From positions 1 through 40,657 of the forward strand of contig JACNLL010000030.1 in NCBI GenBank assembly GCA_014381545.1: a DNA stretch of 40,657 bases, in the 5' to 3' direction. Source of the stretch: Candidatus Desulfaltia bathyphila. GTDB lineage: Bacteria > Desulfobacterota > Desulfobacteria > Desulfobacterales > ETH-SRB1. Made by a program: the position numbers and the translations under genes. Every line of letters begins with the position of its first letter. Position 1 is the first letter of the stretch. The notes under the pieces were generated by a model. It made no database searches and was not told the origin of the DNA. It saw nothing but the letters and a program-made list of their open reading frames with translations. Shown here in pieces: positions 33,660 to 40,657 of the stretch.

Positions 33660-34858
33660 TGAACAGACTGAATAAGAAAATTTTTGGGACTCTGTTCTTT
33701 TCAATATTTGCCACGGTCACAGGGGTTGGAATCGTGGTCCCCCTGCTTCCGGTCTATGCCCATAATCTTGGCGCAAGCGGCATATATATCGGTTTAATAT
33801 TCGGTGTATTTTCCATTTCAAGAACCTTATTTTTGCCGTATTTCGGTGCGCTTTCAGATAAAAAAGGACGCAAACCGTTTATTGTTGGAGGTCTTTTTTT
33901 ATATAGCCTTATTTCCTTTGCTTTCCTGCTTGCAGATAATGTCCAATCCCTTATCATAATAAGGTTTTTTCAGGGAATCTCATCTGCCATGATGATGCCG
34001 GTTATACTGGCCTATGTGGGCGACATAACACCGGCAAACAGAGAAGGGCTCACCATGGGCCTCTTTAACATGTCCATGTTCTTCGGCCTGAGTCTCGGAC
34101 CTCTTATAGGCGGAGCAATAAAGGACAGATTTAATCTGGATGCCTCATTTATCTGTATGGGGCTTCTCGCATTTACCGGCTTTTTATTATCTATTTGTTT
34201 GCTTCCCCCAAAAAGTTCAGAAAAAATTGTCCAAAGCAAAGGAAAAGCAACACACTGGAAACAGATTGTAAGGGACAGAAATATTTCCGGACTTTTTATT
34301 TTCAGATTTTCCTACGCGGCATGCATCGGGGTGATATGGGGTTTTCTGCCTGTATTTGCAGACTCGAAGTTTTCACTTTCCAGTTCATCGATCGGGATTC
34401 TTGTTATGACAGGGGTTTTTGTCAGCGGATCACTGAATATGCCGATGGGTTATCTGGCGGACAGGCTTAACAAAAAAGCCATGGTTGTAACCGGTGGATT
34501 GATAATCAGCTTGGCCCTTTATTCATTTGTTTGGGCAGGCAGTTTTAGGGGCCTGTTTTTAGCAAATGTTTTTTTCGGCCTCGGAGGGGGCATATCAATA
34601 TCGGCGCTCATGGCAATGGCTATATTAAAAGGAAATAAAACTAAAGCAATGGGATCGGTTATGGGCCTGATGACAATGGCGCATAGCCTGGGGATGGCGC
34701 TGGGGTCGCTTTTTGCCGGTCTGATGATGGATGCTTTTGATCTCTATCTGGCATTTCCATTTGGATCCATTATTATGATGCTTGGAGTTGTTCTTTTCTT
34801 TATCTTCACATATAAAAAGAAGGTTGAAACCTCTTCAATCATAACACAAGAGGGATAG
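33659..34858 (+). CDS. Major facilitator superfamily transporter
   Basis: The 399-residue protein is strongly hydrophobic, with about 12 membrane segments and the MFS motif A variant GALSDKKGRKPFIV between segments 2 and 3. It resembles drug- or metabolite-efflux members of the TetA/MdtG type, but the substrate cannot be predicted. It overlaps algC by one base (TAATG), indicating translational coupling. Confidence 0.9.
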   Translation: MNRLNKKIFGTLFFSIFATVTGVGIVVPLLPVYAHNLGASGIYIGLIFGVFSISRTLFLPYFGALSDKKGRKPFIVGGLFLYSLISFAFLLADNVQSLIIIRFFQGISSAMMMPVILAYVGDITPANREGLTMGLFNMSMFFGLSLGPLIGGAIKDRFNLDASFICMGLLAFTGFLLSICLLPPKSSEKIVQSKGKATHWKQIVRDRNISGLFIFRFSYAACIGVIWGFLPVFADSKFSLSSSSIGILVMTGVFVSGSLNMPMGYLADRLNKKAMVVTGGLIISLALYSFVWAGSFRGLFLANVFFGLGGGISISALMAMAILKGNKTKAMGSVMGLMTMAHSLGMALGSLFAGLMMDAFDLYLAFPFGSIIMMLGVVLFFIFTYKKKVETSSIITQEG

Positions 34859-34861
34859 AGA

Positions 34862-34957
34862 ATAATTTTGAATTTTGAGTGTTGAATTTTGAGTTGAAGG
34901 GATTAGGGAATTTGAGCCCTGAACGCTGAACCTTGAACCGTGAACCTGAGTAGTTAC
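34862..34957. repeat. Two array types upstream of mqnE
   Basis: An AATTTTGAATTTTGAGTGTT-type array is followed by a TGAACGCTGAACCTTGAACC-type array ending CCTGAGTAGTTACG, which abuts the mqnE ATG. The same ending phrase is found at about 19181 (CCTGAGTAGCTCC). Confidence 0.6.
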
Positions 34958-34958
34958 G

Positions 34959-36044
34959 ATGAAACTGTCTTTCTCAGATAAAAGTTTGTATAAAATAAAA
35001 GAAAAGATCGGGGCTGGAGTTCGCCTTGACTTTGAAGACGGTATTATCCTGTACAAAAGCAATGATCTTATAGGTGTCGGACGTCTAGCAGACATGGTGC
35101 GCCGCGAAAAACATGATCGCAAGGCCTACTATGTATATAATCAGCATATAAATTACACAAACATCTGTACAAATCACTGCCTGTTTTGCGCATACGCCAG
35201 GGATAAAGGAGAAAATGGCGCTTTTACATTCTCAATTGATGATGTCAGAGCAAAACTATTAGAACAAATCGACGAACCGGTTCGCGAATTACATGTTGTT
35301 GGCGGCCTTAACCCTTCCCTCCCCTTTAATTATTATATCGATCTGTTAAAAACCATTAAAGAAATCCGGCCGAATGCAACCATCAAGGCGTTTACCGCTG
35401 TTGAGATAGATCATATTTCCAGAGTTGCGAATCTGTCTCTGGATGAAACCATCATCAGCCTGAAGAATGCCGGTCTTTCAATGATCCCCGGTGGTGGCGC
35501 TGAAGTAATGAACAGCAGGGTTAAAAAAAGACTTTTCCCTAAAAAGATAGACGGCAAAAGATGGCTTGAAATCATGCAAAGTCTGCATAGCGCTGGAATC
35601 ACCTCAAACGCAACAATGCTTTACGGTCATATTGAAACCATTGAAGAGCGCGTAGATCATCTTGTCAGATTAAGAGATCTGCAGGATAAAACAGGCGGTT
35701 TTTCAGCCTTCATTCCCCTTGCCTTTCATTCAAAAAACACAAAATTATCACAAATTCCAGCCACCACAGCCTTTGACGATTTAAAGAATGTGGCGACAGC
35801 CCGCCTCATGCTTGATAATTTTGATCATATCAAAGCGTACTGGGTTATGATAGGAGAAAAAGTGGCGCAGGTCGCTCTTTCCTTTGGAGCGGATGATCTG
35901 GACGGAACCATAATCGAAGAAAAGATTACACATATGGCCGGCGCAAAATCGGCAAAAGGATTGACCAGCAAATGGATAAAGCATCTTATATCTTCGGCAG
36001 GGTTTACTCCTGTTGAAAGGGATTCTTTTTATAATCCTGTTTAA
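34959..36044 (+). CDS. mqnE: Aminofutalosine synthase MqnE (radical SAM)
   Basis: MqnE joins the enolpyruvyl group to the purine nucleoside in the futalosine route to menaquinone. The radical SAM cluster is Cys70, Cys74 and Cys77 (CTNHCLFC). VVGGLNPSLPFNYY, MIPGGGAEV and HIETIEERVDHL are typical of MqnE rather than CofH. Length is 361. It is followed by mqnC with an S23 cassette between. No clear ribosome site is left at the start, which abuts a repeat array. Confidence 0.92.
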   Translation: MKLSFSDKSLYKIKEKIGAGVRLDFEDGIILYKSNDLIGVGRLADMVRREKHDRKAYYVYNQHINYTNICTNHCLFCAYARDKGENGAFTFSIDDVRAKLLEQIDEPVRELHVVGGLNPSLPFNYYIDLLKTIKEIRPNATIKAFTAVEIDHISRVANLSLDETIISLKNAGLSMIPGGGAEVMNSRVKKRLFPKKIDGKRWLEIMQSLHSAGITSNATMLYGHIETIEERVDHLVRLRDLQDKTGGFSAFIPLAFHSKNTKLSQIPATTAFDDLKNVATARLMLDNFDHIKAYWVMIGEKVAQVALSFGADDLDGTIIEEKITHMAGAKSAKGLTSKWIKHLISSAGFTPVERDSFYNPV

Positions 36045-36047
36045 TGT

Positions 36048-36496
36048 ATTGTAACTGTTCACGGTTTACAGTTATCAGTTCACGGTTGAAAAAACAGAAG
36101 GTAGAAAAGAATTATGGGGTCCTCTTTTGAAGATTTAGAAGTTTGGAAAAAATCTTGTAGGTTATCAGTACGTCTTTATAAATTATTAAGAAATTGCCGT
36201 GGTTATGGAATGAAAGATCAAATGCTGCGCTCATCTATATCTATTCCATCAAATATTGCGGAAGGAAGCGAAAGAAAGAGTATTCCGGATTTCCAAAGGT
36301 TTATAAATATTGCGCAAGGATCGGCTGGGGAGCTGAGAACACAGATTTATATTTCACGAAAAGTTAATATATTTTCTGATTTAGATGCGGAAGAATTAAT
36401 TCAAGAGTTGAAATCAATATCCAAAATGCTTCAATCGTTGCATAGTTCATTAAAAAAACTGTGAACTGTGAACCGACAACCGTGAACGGTTACAAT
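36048..36496. mobile_element. S23 cassette: 449-bp unit with inverted ends between mqnE and mqnC
   Basis: ATTGTAACTGTTCACGGTT (36048-36066) is inverted at 36478-36496 with one mismatch in 19. Inside each end, GTTCAC/GGTTCACAG-type units extend the facing arrays. The only gene within is the S23 protein. The unit begins 3 bases after the mqnE stop and ends immediately before the bases ATGTTTTACC upstream of mqnC, so it looks like a discrete insertion. Mobility is inferred from this layout. Confidence 0.65.
36114..36464 (+). CDS. Four-helix-bundle (S23/IVS-type) protein, intact
   Basis: The 116-residue protein has the S23 family layout: FEDLEVWKKSCRLSVRLYK at the N-terminus, MKDQMLRSSISIPSNIAEGS in the middle (the most conserved stretch), and helical segments to the end. 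The family includes 23S rRNA intervening-sequence proteins and Avd of diversity-generating retroelements and forms pentamers with a basic surface that can bind nucleic acid; the role of free-standing members is unknown. AGAAGG lies upstream of the ATG. It is the only gene in the inverted-end cassette and is a divergent relative of the broken copy at 21255-21645. Confidence 0.9.
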   Translation: MGSSFEDLEVWKKSCRLSVRLYKLLRNCRGYGMKDQMLRSSISIPSNIAEGSERKSIPDFQRFINIAQGSAGELRTQIYISRKVNIFSDLDAEELIQELKSISKMLQSLHSSLKKL

Positions 36497-36526
36497 ATGT
36501 TTTACCACGAAGAACAGAAGATTCTT

Positions 36527-37591
36527 ATGACTTCTATTGTTGAAATTACTGAAAAGGTCGCCTTGAACGAGCGTATCGATTATAAAGAAGCTCTTACACT
36601 TTTTACTGATGCCGACACTCTTACTCTGGCCGACCTGGCCGATAAAAGAAGACAAGCCCTTCACCCTGAACCTGTTGTCACCTATGTGGTTGACCGGAAT
36701 ATCAATTATACCAATATATGCGTGTCAGGCTGCCTGTTTTGCGCCTTTTACCGCCCTCTAAACCATCCTGATGCATATATTATCTCAAAAAAAAATTTAA
36801 AAAAAAAGATTGAAGAAACGCTCAGCCTCGGTGGAACACAGATACTGCTTCAGGGAGGGATGCATCCATCGCTGGATTTAGATTTTTATGTGGATCTTTT
36901 GCAGTATATAAAGAAAAATTTTTCTATCCATATTCACGGTTTTTCGCCGCCGGAAATAACCTTTTTATCGGAAAAATCATCCCTTTCCATCAAGGATACG
37001 ATAAACCGGCTCATTAACGCGGGGCTGAATTCCATACCGGGCGGTGGCGCAGAAATCCTTGTCGATGAAATAAGGAAAAGGATCTCTCCGAATAAATGCA
37101 CAGCCGGCAAATGGATCGAGGTAATGAAAACAGCGCATAAATGCGGGCTTAAAACCACAGCCACGATGATGTTCGGACATATTGAAAAACCGATCCACAT
37201 CATTGAACACCTTATAAAAATTCGCGGACTTCAGGATGAAACAGGCGGCTTTACAGCATTTATTCCATGGACATTTCAACCTGACAATACACGTCTCCAA
37301 GTTCAAAAAGCCACTGCTGTGGAATATCTCAGAGTACTCTCTATTTGCAGACTGGTTCTGGATAATATCCCAAACATCCAGGCATCATGGGTAACACAGG
37401 GTGATAAGATTGTCCAGGTTGCCCTTGCATTTGGGGCAAACGATCTCGGAAGCACAATGATAGAAGAAAATGTGGTGGCAGCCGCAGGAGTAAAATTCCG
37501 GCTGCCAAAAGAGGAAATGGTGCGCCTGATACAGGATGCAGGATACAGAGTTGTTCAAAGGGACTGTTATTATAATTCTGTTAACAGGTAA
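36527..37591 (+). CDS. mqnC: Cyclic dehypoxanthinyl futalosine synthase MqnC (radical SAM)
   Basis: MqnC cyclises dehypoxanthine futalosine, a later futalosine-pathway step. The cluster motif is Cys65, Cys69 and Cys72 (CVSGCLFC) in this numbering; LLQGGMHPSLDLDFYVDL, SIPGGGAEI and FGHIEKPIHIIEHL are characteristic. The start is uncertain: GTG 36461 lies in the S23 cassette, ATG 36497 opens into a CACGAAGAACAGAAG repeat-like phrase, and ATG 36527 gives the N-terminus MTSIVEITEKVALNERIDYK, which fits the family best and is used here. No strong ribosome site is visible. Confidence 0.92.
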   Translation: MTSIVEITEKVALNERIDYKEALTLFTDADTLTLADLADKRRQALHPEPVVTYVVDRNINYTNICVSGCLFCAFYRPLNHPDAYIISKKNLKKKIEETLSLGGTQILLQGGMHPSLDLDFYVDLLQYIKKNFSIHIHGFSPPEITFLSEKSSLSIKDTINRLINAGLNSIPGGGAEILVDEIRKRISPNKCTAGKWIEVMKTAHKCGLKTTATMMFGHIEKPIHIIEHLIKIRGLQDETGGFTAFIPWTFQPDNTRLQVQKATAVEYLRVLSICRLVLDNIPNIQASWVTQGDKIVQVALAFGANDLGSTMIEENVVAAAGVKFRLPKEEMVRLIQDAGYRVVQRDCYYNSVNR

Positions 37592-37660
37592 GTTATAAGT
37601 GAACTAAAGTGCCTAAAGTGAGCTAAAGTTAAAGAATGCGCCTTTGGCGCAAGCCTTTAT
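37592..37660. repeat. AAGTGAACTAAAG-type array after mqnC
   Basis: Starting at the mqnC stop, units such as AAGTGAACTAAAGTG, CCTAAAGTG and AGCTAAAG repeat, related to the arms of hairpin family C. A small GCGCC/GGCGC hairpin follows (about 37639-37651). Confidence 0.6.
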
Positions 37661-37669
37661 AGCCTTTAT

Positions 37670-38706
37670 GGGACGCTCCTTGATATGTTGGTTACTTACT
37701 TTTCAATAAATTTAATTTATTTTCCTTTGCAATCTTTTCACCACGGTTTGCTGATTGGCTTACTGTGTTCCCTTGATGCCCAGAAACAGACTAAGCTTCT
37801 CGCCTGTACCCGATGGGGTTGTCTGCCTGAAGATAATACTTCAGCCCTATTAACTCCCAATACTTCAGCCACGCGATCAACAACTGTATTGAAATCATAT
37901 CCCCTGGCCTTTAACAAATAGTTACGATCAAACTTATCCTGAGAGACTTTTAATACAGTTTCAACAAAATCGCTGTCGCCTAAAATCCTTTCATCCCCTT
38001 TCATATACGCTTTTATCTTTCTCAATCCTTTGAGTGCATCCCATCCTCCGGCACTTCTGACAAGCCCCCCACCGATAAGATCCGGCCTTTTCCCAACTGA
38101 TATTCCTTTCTTAACATATTCGCGATACCGCCTGCGTGCTAATGACAACCTGGTATTAAATAATTTGAGGACATAATCGGTATCCTGCCAATCGTTCTTT
38201 TTCCTTCCCATTATTGCAGCATGACCACTATACGTATATTTATCCAGAAACTTAAGGTCAGCTACGATTTTAGCTCTAATAGGATTCAAATGAATATACC
38301 TTACAAGTTCAAGCAGATATGCATCTTCCTGGCAAAGAATCGATTTATATCGATTTTGAAATAAATGGCCCGCACGACGATGTTTACGATTGAAATAGAT
38401 TGCGTGACCGGTCAGAAGTCTTTTCATAACGATTGATATTGGAGCACTGCCGGTTCGTAAAAGCAAATGAAAATGATTGGGAATTAATGCCCAAGCAAAA
38501 CACAATGTAGCGCTATCTGTTAAAATATTTTTCAACCGTTCTAAAAAAATATCTTTATCAACATCATCCATAAAGATGCTTTTTCTATCGATGCCTCTAA
38601 CTATGATATGATGTAACGCCCCAGGCGCATCTATTCTTGATCTACGTGGCATATTTATTTTTATAATAGATTTTATTCAATATGTCAATATATGAAGGAG
38701 CGTCCC
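37670..38706. mobile_element. RAYT transposase unit with inverted ends
   Basis: GGGACGCTCCTTGATAT (37670-37686) is inverted at 38690-38706 with one mismatch in 17. The unit contains a single minus-strand transposase gene. Such GGGACGCTCCTT-type ends around a Y1 transposase indicate a discrete mobile or formerly mobile segment of about 1.04 kb. Confidence 0.75.
37738..38652 (-). CDS. REP-associated tyrosine transposase (Y1/IS200-like), C-terminus frameshifted
   Basis: HUH-type single-strand transposase of the RAYT branch. The metal motif His60-Phe-His62 (NHFHLLL), the catalytic Tyr119 in VRYIHLNPIRAK, and GHLFQNRYKSI are clear. The C-terminus normally has a DnaA-like helix-turn-helix ending in ...RGEKIAKEN. 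Here the frame goes from CFWASRE into HSKPISKPW and stops, while the neighbouring frame reads VSQSANRGEKIAKENKLNLL and stops at 37692. A small deletion with frameshift has therefore removed part of the helix-turn-helix. The catalytic domain is intact; DNA recognition is probably impaired. Confidence 0.88.
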   Translation of the reverse strand: MPRRSRIDAPGALHHIIVRGIDRKSIFMDDVDKDIFLERLKNILTDSATLCFAWALIPNHFHLLLRTGSAPISIVMKRLLTGHAIYFNRKHRRAGHLFQNRYKSILCQEDAYLLELVRYIHLNPIRAKIVADLKFLDKYTYSGHAAIMGRKKNDWQDTDYVLKLFNTRLSLARRRYREYVKKGISVGKRPDLIGGGLVRSAGGWDALKGLRKIKAYMKGDERILGDSDFVETVLKVSQDKFDRNYLLKARGYDFNTVVDRVAEVLGVNRAEVLSSGRQPHRVQARSLVCFWASREHSKPISKPW

Positions 38707-38714
38707 CTATATTC

Positions 38715-38924
38715 CTATATTCTTGAAAGTGAACTAACCGATTCTGCTTTAAAACTATCATTAATAATTATCGCAATGTTATAGGGTAATCGTGTTGTAT
38801 TGTTGAAATTTTCTTCTATGAACGCATTGTTTGAATTATATATTATACTTCTAAACCAACTTGAAGTTGAACAACCAAACAGGAAAAATAAACATAATCC
38901 GAATACTATTACTAATCTTTTCAC
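38715..38924 (-). CDS. Small putative lipoprotein (69 aa)
   Basis: From a GTG start with AGAGG five bases upstream, the product begins MKRLVIVFGLCLFFLFGCST, a lipoprotein signal peptide with the lipobox LFGC and predicted lipidated Cys at residue 18. The remaining about 50 residues (SSWFRSIIYNSNNAFIEENF...) match no family I recognise. The stop lies 9 bases from the inverted end of the RAYT unit, so the insertion may have trimmed the C-terminus. The spacer between it and the antitoxin gene (38925-39119) shows nothing recognisable. Confidence 0.5.
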   Translation of the reverse strand: MKRLVIVFGLCLFFLFGCSTSSWFRSIIYNSNNAFIEENFNNTTRLPYNIAIIINDSFKAESVSSLSRI

Positions 38925-39119
38925 GAGAACCTCTTTTAAGAATAAATTAATCACGCGCAAGTTGGGGACGTTAGATTATTGGTTTACTTGCTCCTTAAGG
39001 TTCAAACCTCGTATTTACGAGACACTCTTCAGTTTATAAGTTTGTATTGTGGAATAGAACAGCTAAATTCTTTATTATTTCTGTCATTGCCAGCGTTTGT
39101 TTCTGATTTTCTTACTTGT

Positions 39120-39467
39120 TTAATCGTTATTTCCGTAAGTTGCCTTGTTTTCAGCAACCGCTGCCTGTTTTGGATGCTCAGGCAGTTGAATATCTATATG
39201 AACCTTTGCCCCCAGAACCTCAGCGACCCTGCGCAACATGCTCAAGGAGTGACCCTCGTACGATGTTGATTCAAGACGGCTGATCTGCTGTTGAGACGTT
39301 CCCACCTTTTGGGCTAGTTCCTTCTGAGACAAACCAGCCTTTTTACGCAAAGCAGCTAATTGCAAAGCCACGTCCCAGACCTCACCGGCCTTTTGGTAGC
39401 GCCTGGCAAAATCAGGATCTTTCAACTGCTTTTCAAGGTATCGGTCAAAATTGGTTTTTCGTTTCAT
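39120..39467 (-). CDS. XRE-family antitoxin (HigA-like)
   Basis: The 115-residue protein has a central helix-turn-helix (LAALRKKAGLSQKELAQKVG, then SQQQISRLE) typical of HigA-type antitoxins, which neutralise the toxin and repress the operon. The start MKRKTNFDRYLEK overlaps the toxin stop as ATGA, so translation is coupled and the order is toxin first, as in higBA. An earlier in-frame ATG lies inside the toxin gene and is not preferred. Confidence 0.87.
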   Translation of the reverse strand: MKRKTNFDRYLEKQLKDPDFARRYQKAGEVWDVALQLAALRKKAGLSQKELAQKVGTSQQQISRLESTSYEGHSLSMLRRVAEVLGAKVHIDIQLPEHPKQAAVAENKATYGNND

Positions 39468-39817
39468 ACCGGATTTCTCTCCAACCAATCACGTTTTCTA
39501 TCCAAAGCAACCTTACGATCTTTTGAGGGAATCTTTTTTGCTTTGCTTCGAATACCATGCAAAGCAATGATCCTCTTTCCCTTCACAAAAAAATACAGGA
39601 TGCGGGAGTTCAACTTGCCCACATGTCTCAGCTCAAAAAGATCATCACCGATATGCTTTGAAAGAGGCAGTCTGTGAGAATGCCTGCTTTGAAGTTTAGT
39701 TAGACCGGCCATTACTGCTGCAAAATCGCCAGGATCCGATTCTTTGAGGTCATCAAGAAACTCCCGTACAGGACATCGCCCTGAACCTGTTTCATAAAAC
39801 TCTATAGAAAATTCCAG
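39464..39817 (-). CDS. RelE/ParE-superfamily (HigB/Gp49-like) toxin lacking a standard start codon
   Basis: The visible frame encodes a complete 117-residue HigB-type toxin, (L)EFSIEFYETGSGRCPVREFL... to LFELRHVGKLNSRILYFFVKGKRIIALHGI...DWLERNPV. These toxins cleave mRNA on the ribosome. The expected N-terminus begins at ATT CTG GAA (39820-39815), with no ATG, GTG or TTG before residue 36; the first ATG (39712) would give an 82-residue product without the first strand and helices. Either ATT or CTG initiates, or a start-codon mutation has silenced the toxin. The antitoxin overlaps its stop by four bases. Confidence 0.75.
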   Translation of the reverse strand: MEFSIEFYETGSGRCPVREFLDDLKESDPGDFAAVMAGLTKLQSRHSHRLPLSKHIGDDLFELRHVGKLNSRILYFFVKGKRIIALHGIRSKAKKIPSKDRKVALDRKRDWLERNPV

Positions 39818-39826
39818 AATTAGTCA

Positions 39827-39842
39827 ACATCAATATTGATGT
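39827..39842. promoter_or_regulatory. Perfect 16-bp palindrome, candidate toxin-antitoxin operator
   Basis: ACATCAATATTGATGT is a perfect palindrome a few bases upstream of the toxin coding region and adjoins a possible promoter, TTGACT then TAGAGT after 17 bases on the minus strand. Position and symmetry fit an operator for the XRE antitoxin; this is inferred. Confidence 0.55.
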
Positions 39843-40196
39843 ATTTTTAATTTGATAGCTTTGCAAAAAGCATTAATTTCACAGAACAAGTTAACATTCT
39901 TAATTTTTGATGTATTATATTAAGCGAACATCCAAGTCAATTTAATTTGTTATCTTTTCGATAAGTTAGTTGTGCTTCCACCTAAAATTGCTGATCTATC
40001 GTATTGAGATTGTAAATTTCTGATTTATTGAATTATTCGCAACTATTCAGGTGGATAGGCTGACTGCAATCGTGCTCTTCTGACCCCTTCAGCCTGACTA
40101 CGCGAGTAGTCACAATTATTCTTTTGTTGCGGGTAGCGCAATATGCTATATAATCAAATGTAATAAACTCGTAAAAAGTCTAAAAATACCACTTTT
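39843..40196. other. AT-rich spacer without a gene
   Basis: About 350 bases upstream of the toxin-antitoxin pair are AT-rich and contain no convincing reading frame. A solo MITE-type end, ACTCGTAAAAAGTC, lies at about 40167-40180. Nothing else is recognised. Confidence 0.5.
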
Positions 40197-40294
40197 CGTC
40201 ATTCCGGCGAAAGTCCGCCAAAGTCCGCCAGAGTGCTTTGGTAGAGCGGATAAATTCAATGGGTTCTGGATGCCGGATCAAGTCCGGCATGACG
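40197..40294. repeat. CGTCATTCCGGC-type repeat with an inserted TCCGCCA segment
   Basis: CGTCATTCCGGCGAAAG at the left and GCCGGATCAAGTCCGGCATG followed by ACG at the right form the usual inverted ends of this repeat. The interior carries an extra stretch (40213-40250), TCCGCCAAAGTCCGCCAGAG up to GAGCGGA, resembling the TCCGCCA...TGGCGGA segment at 25613. A CTCTGCGGCTCTGCGGTGAA phrase follows at about 40328. Confidence 0.65.
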
Positions 40295-40366
40295 ATTTCG
40301 ATTTAAAAAAATAAATTTCTTTGCATCCTCTGCGGCTCTGCGGTGAATATAAAACAGGTGTTAAGT

Positions 40367-40657
40367 GTGATTAAACATAAAACAGACAATCCAATAACGC
40401 ACAGGGCAGGATGGATACTGGTTGACCCGTGGACAATAATACAGAATGGATATGTGCGGGTCTGTAACGGACTGATTGAAGAGGTCGGTCAGGGACATCC
40501 CAGCGGCGGCCATGTAATTGATCATGGCCCCGGCGCTATTATACCTGCTTTTGTCAATGCGCATACACATCTTGAGCTGTGTGCTTTAAAGGGACGGGTA
40601 CGGTTTGACAAGGGGTTCAGGCTCTGGGTCGAACAATTAATAAACCTGCGTGATGCA
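40367..40657 (+). CDS. Amidohydrolase, N-terminus (candidate aminofutalosine deaminase)
   Basis: An open frame runs to the window end (97 codons): MIKHKTDNPITHRAGWILVD, then IIPAFVNAHTHLELCALKGR with the HxH metal motif of ATZ/TRZ-type amidohydrolases (chlorohydrolase/deaminase group). In organisms with MqnE, an enzyme of this group deaminates aminofutalosine, and mqnE and mqnC lie 3 kb upstream on the same strand; the assignment is plausible but unproven. The start is GTG (40367); in-frame GTG codons at 40358 and 40343 are alternatives. There is no clear ribosome site, and the start lies in a GGTGTTAAGTGTG repeat phrase. Confidence 0.75.
   Translation, partial: MIKHKTDNPITHRAGWILVDPWTIIQNGYVRVCNGLIEEVGQGHPSGGHVIDHGPGAIIPAFVNAHTHLELCALKGRVRFDKGFRLWVEQLINLRDA

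Noticed and set aside
36048-36496. Diversity-generating retroelement
   Set aside because: The S23 protein is Avd-like only at family level; no reverse transcriptase, template repeat or variable repeat is visible nearby.

Overview
The window looks like chromosomal DNA of an anaerobic deltaproteobacterium (Desulfobacterota), most likely a Desulfobacterales-type sulfate reducer. The evidence is gene content: a DUF134 regulator beside a NifX/FeMo-cofactor-type protein, the futalosine menaquinone genes mqnE and mqnC, a MoeA followed by a MoeA fused to a periplasmic-binding-protein-like domain, archease with RtcB, and moderate base composition with AT-rich spacers. This placement is inferred from gene families; no rRNA is present.

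Layout. 1-2.0 kb (minus strand): start of a NifX-like gene, DUF134 regulator with a readable promoter and operator, tRNA-Pro, and an N-acetylmuramoyl-L-alanine amidase. 2.1-8.3 kb (plus): tRNA-Leu, the protein quality-control block tig-clpP-clpX-lon, tRNA-Val and tRNA-Asp. 8.3-11.8 kb (minus): two secreted proteins of unknown role (DUF1566; TPR/proline-rich) and NAD kinase. 12.1-13.9 kb (plus): class II aldolase-like protein and a zinc-ribbon NUDIX hydrolase. 14.0-15.9 kb (minus): pgi and a small Cys-rich protein. 16.1-19.1 kb (plus): glnE. 19.2-25.0 kb (minus): rfbA-rfbC-lepA, a broken four-helix-bundle (S23) gene, leuC, leuD. 25.7-31.0 kb (plus): moeA, moeA-PBP, archease, rtcB. 31.2-34.9 kb (plus): uppP, phosphomannomutase, MFS transporter. 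35.0-37.6 kb (plus): mqnE, an S23 cassette, mqnC. 37.7-39.8 kb (minus): RAYT transposase unit, small lipoprotein, HigBA-type toxin-antitoxin. The window ends inside an amidohydrolase that may be the next menaquinone gene.

The genes are mostly housekeeping; the spacers are the unusual part. Almost every long spacer holds quasi-tandem arrays of degenerate units about 7-9 bp long. The unit sequence differs from spacer to spacer, while the architecture recurs: arrays often come as facing inverted pairs, and the first unit often contains the last codons or stop codon of the upstream gene. Both S23 genes lie between such inverted arrays, and one forms a compact 449-bp cassette sitting between mqnE and mqnC. 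Over this lie a 163-bp MITE-like element (two full copies, several solo or recombined ends), a second roughly 120-bp hairpin family (three copies) and REP-like hairpins. I regard the inverted arrays plus S23 cassettes as the best candidate for an undescribed system; that they form one system is inference.
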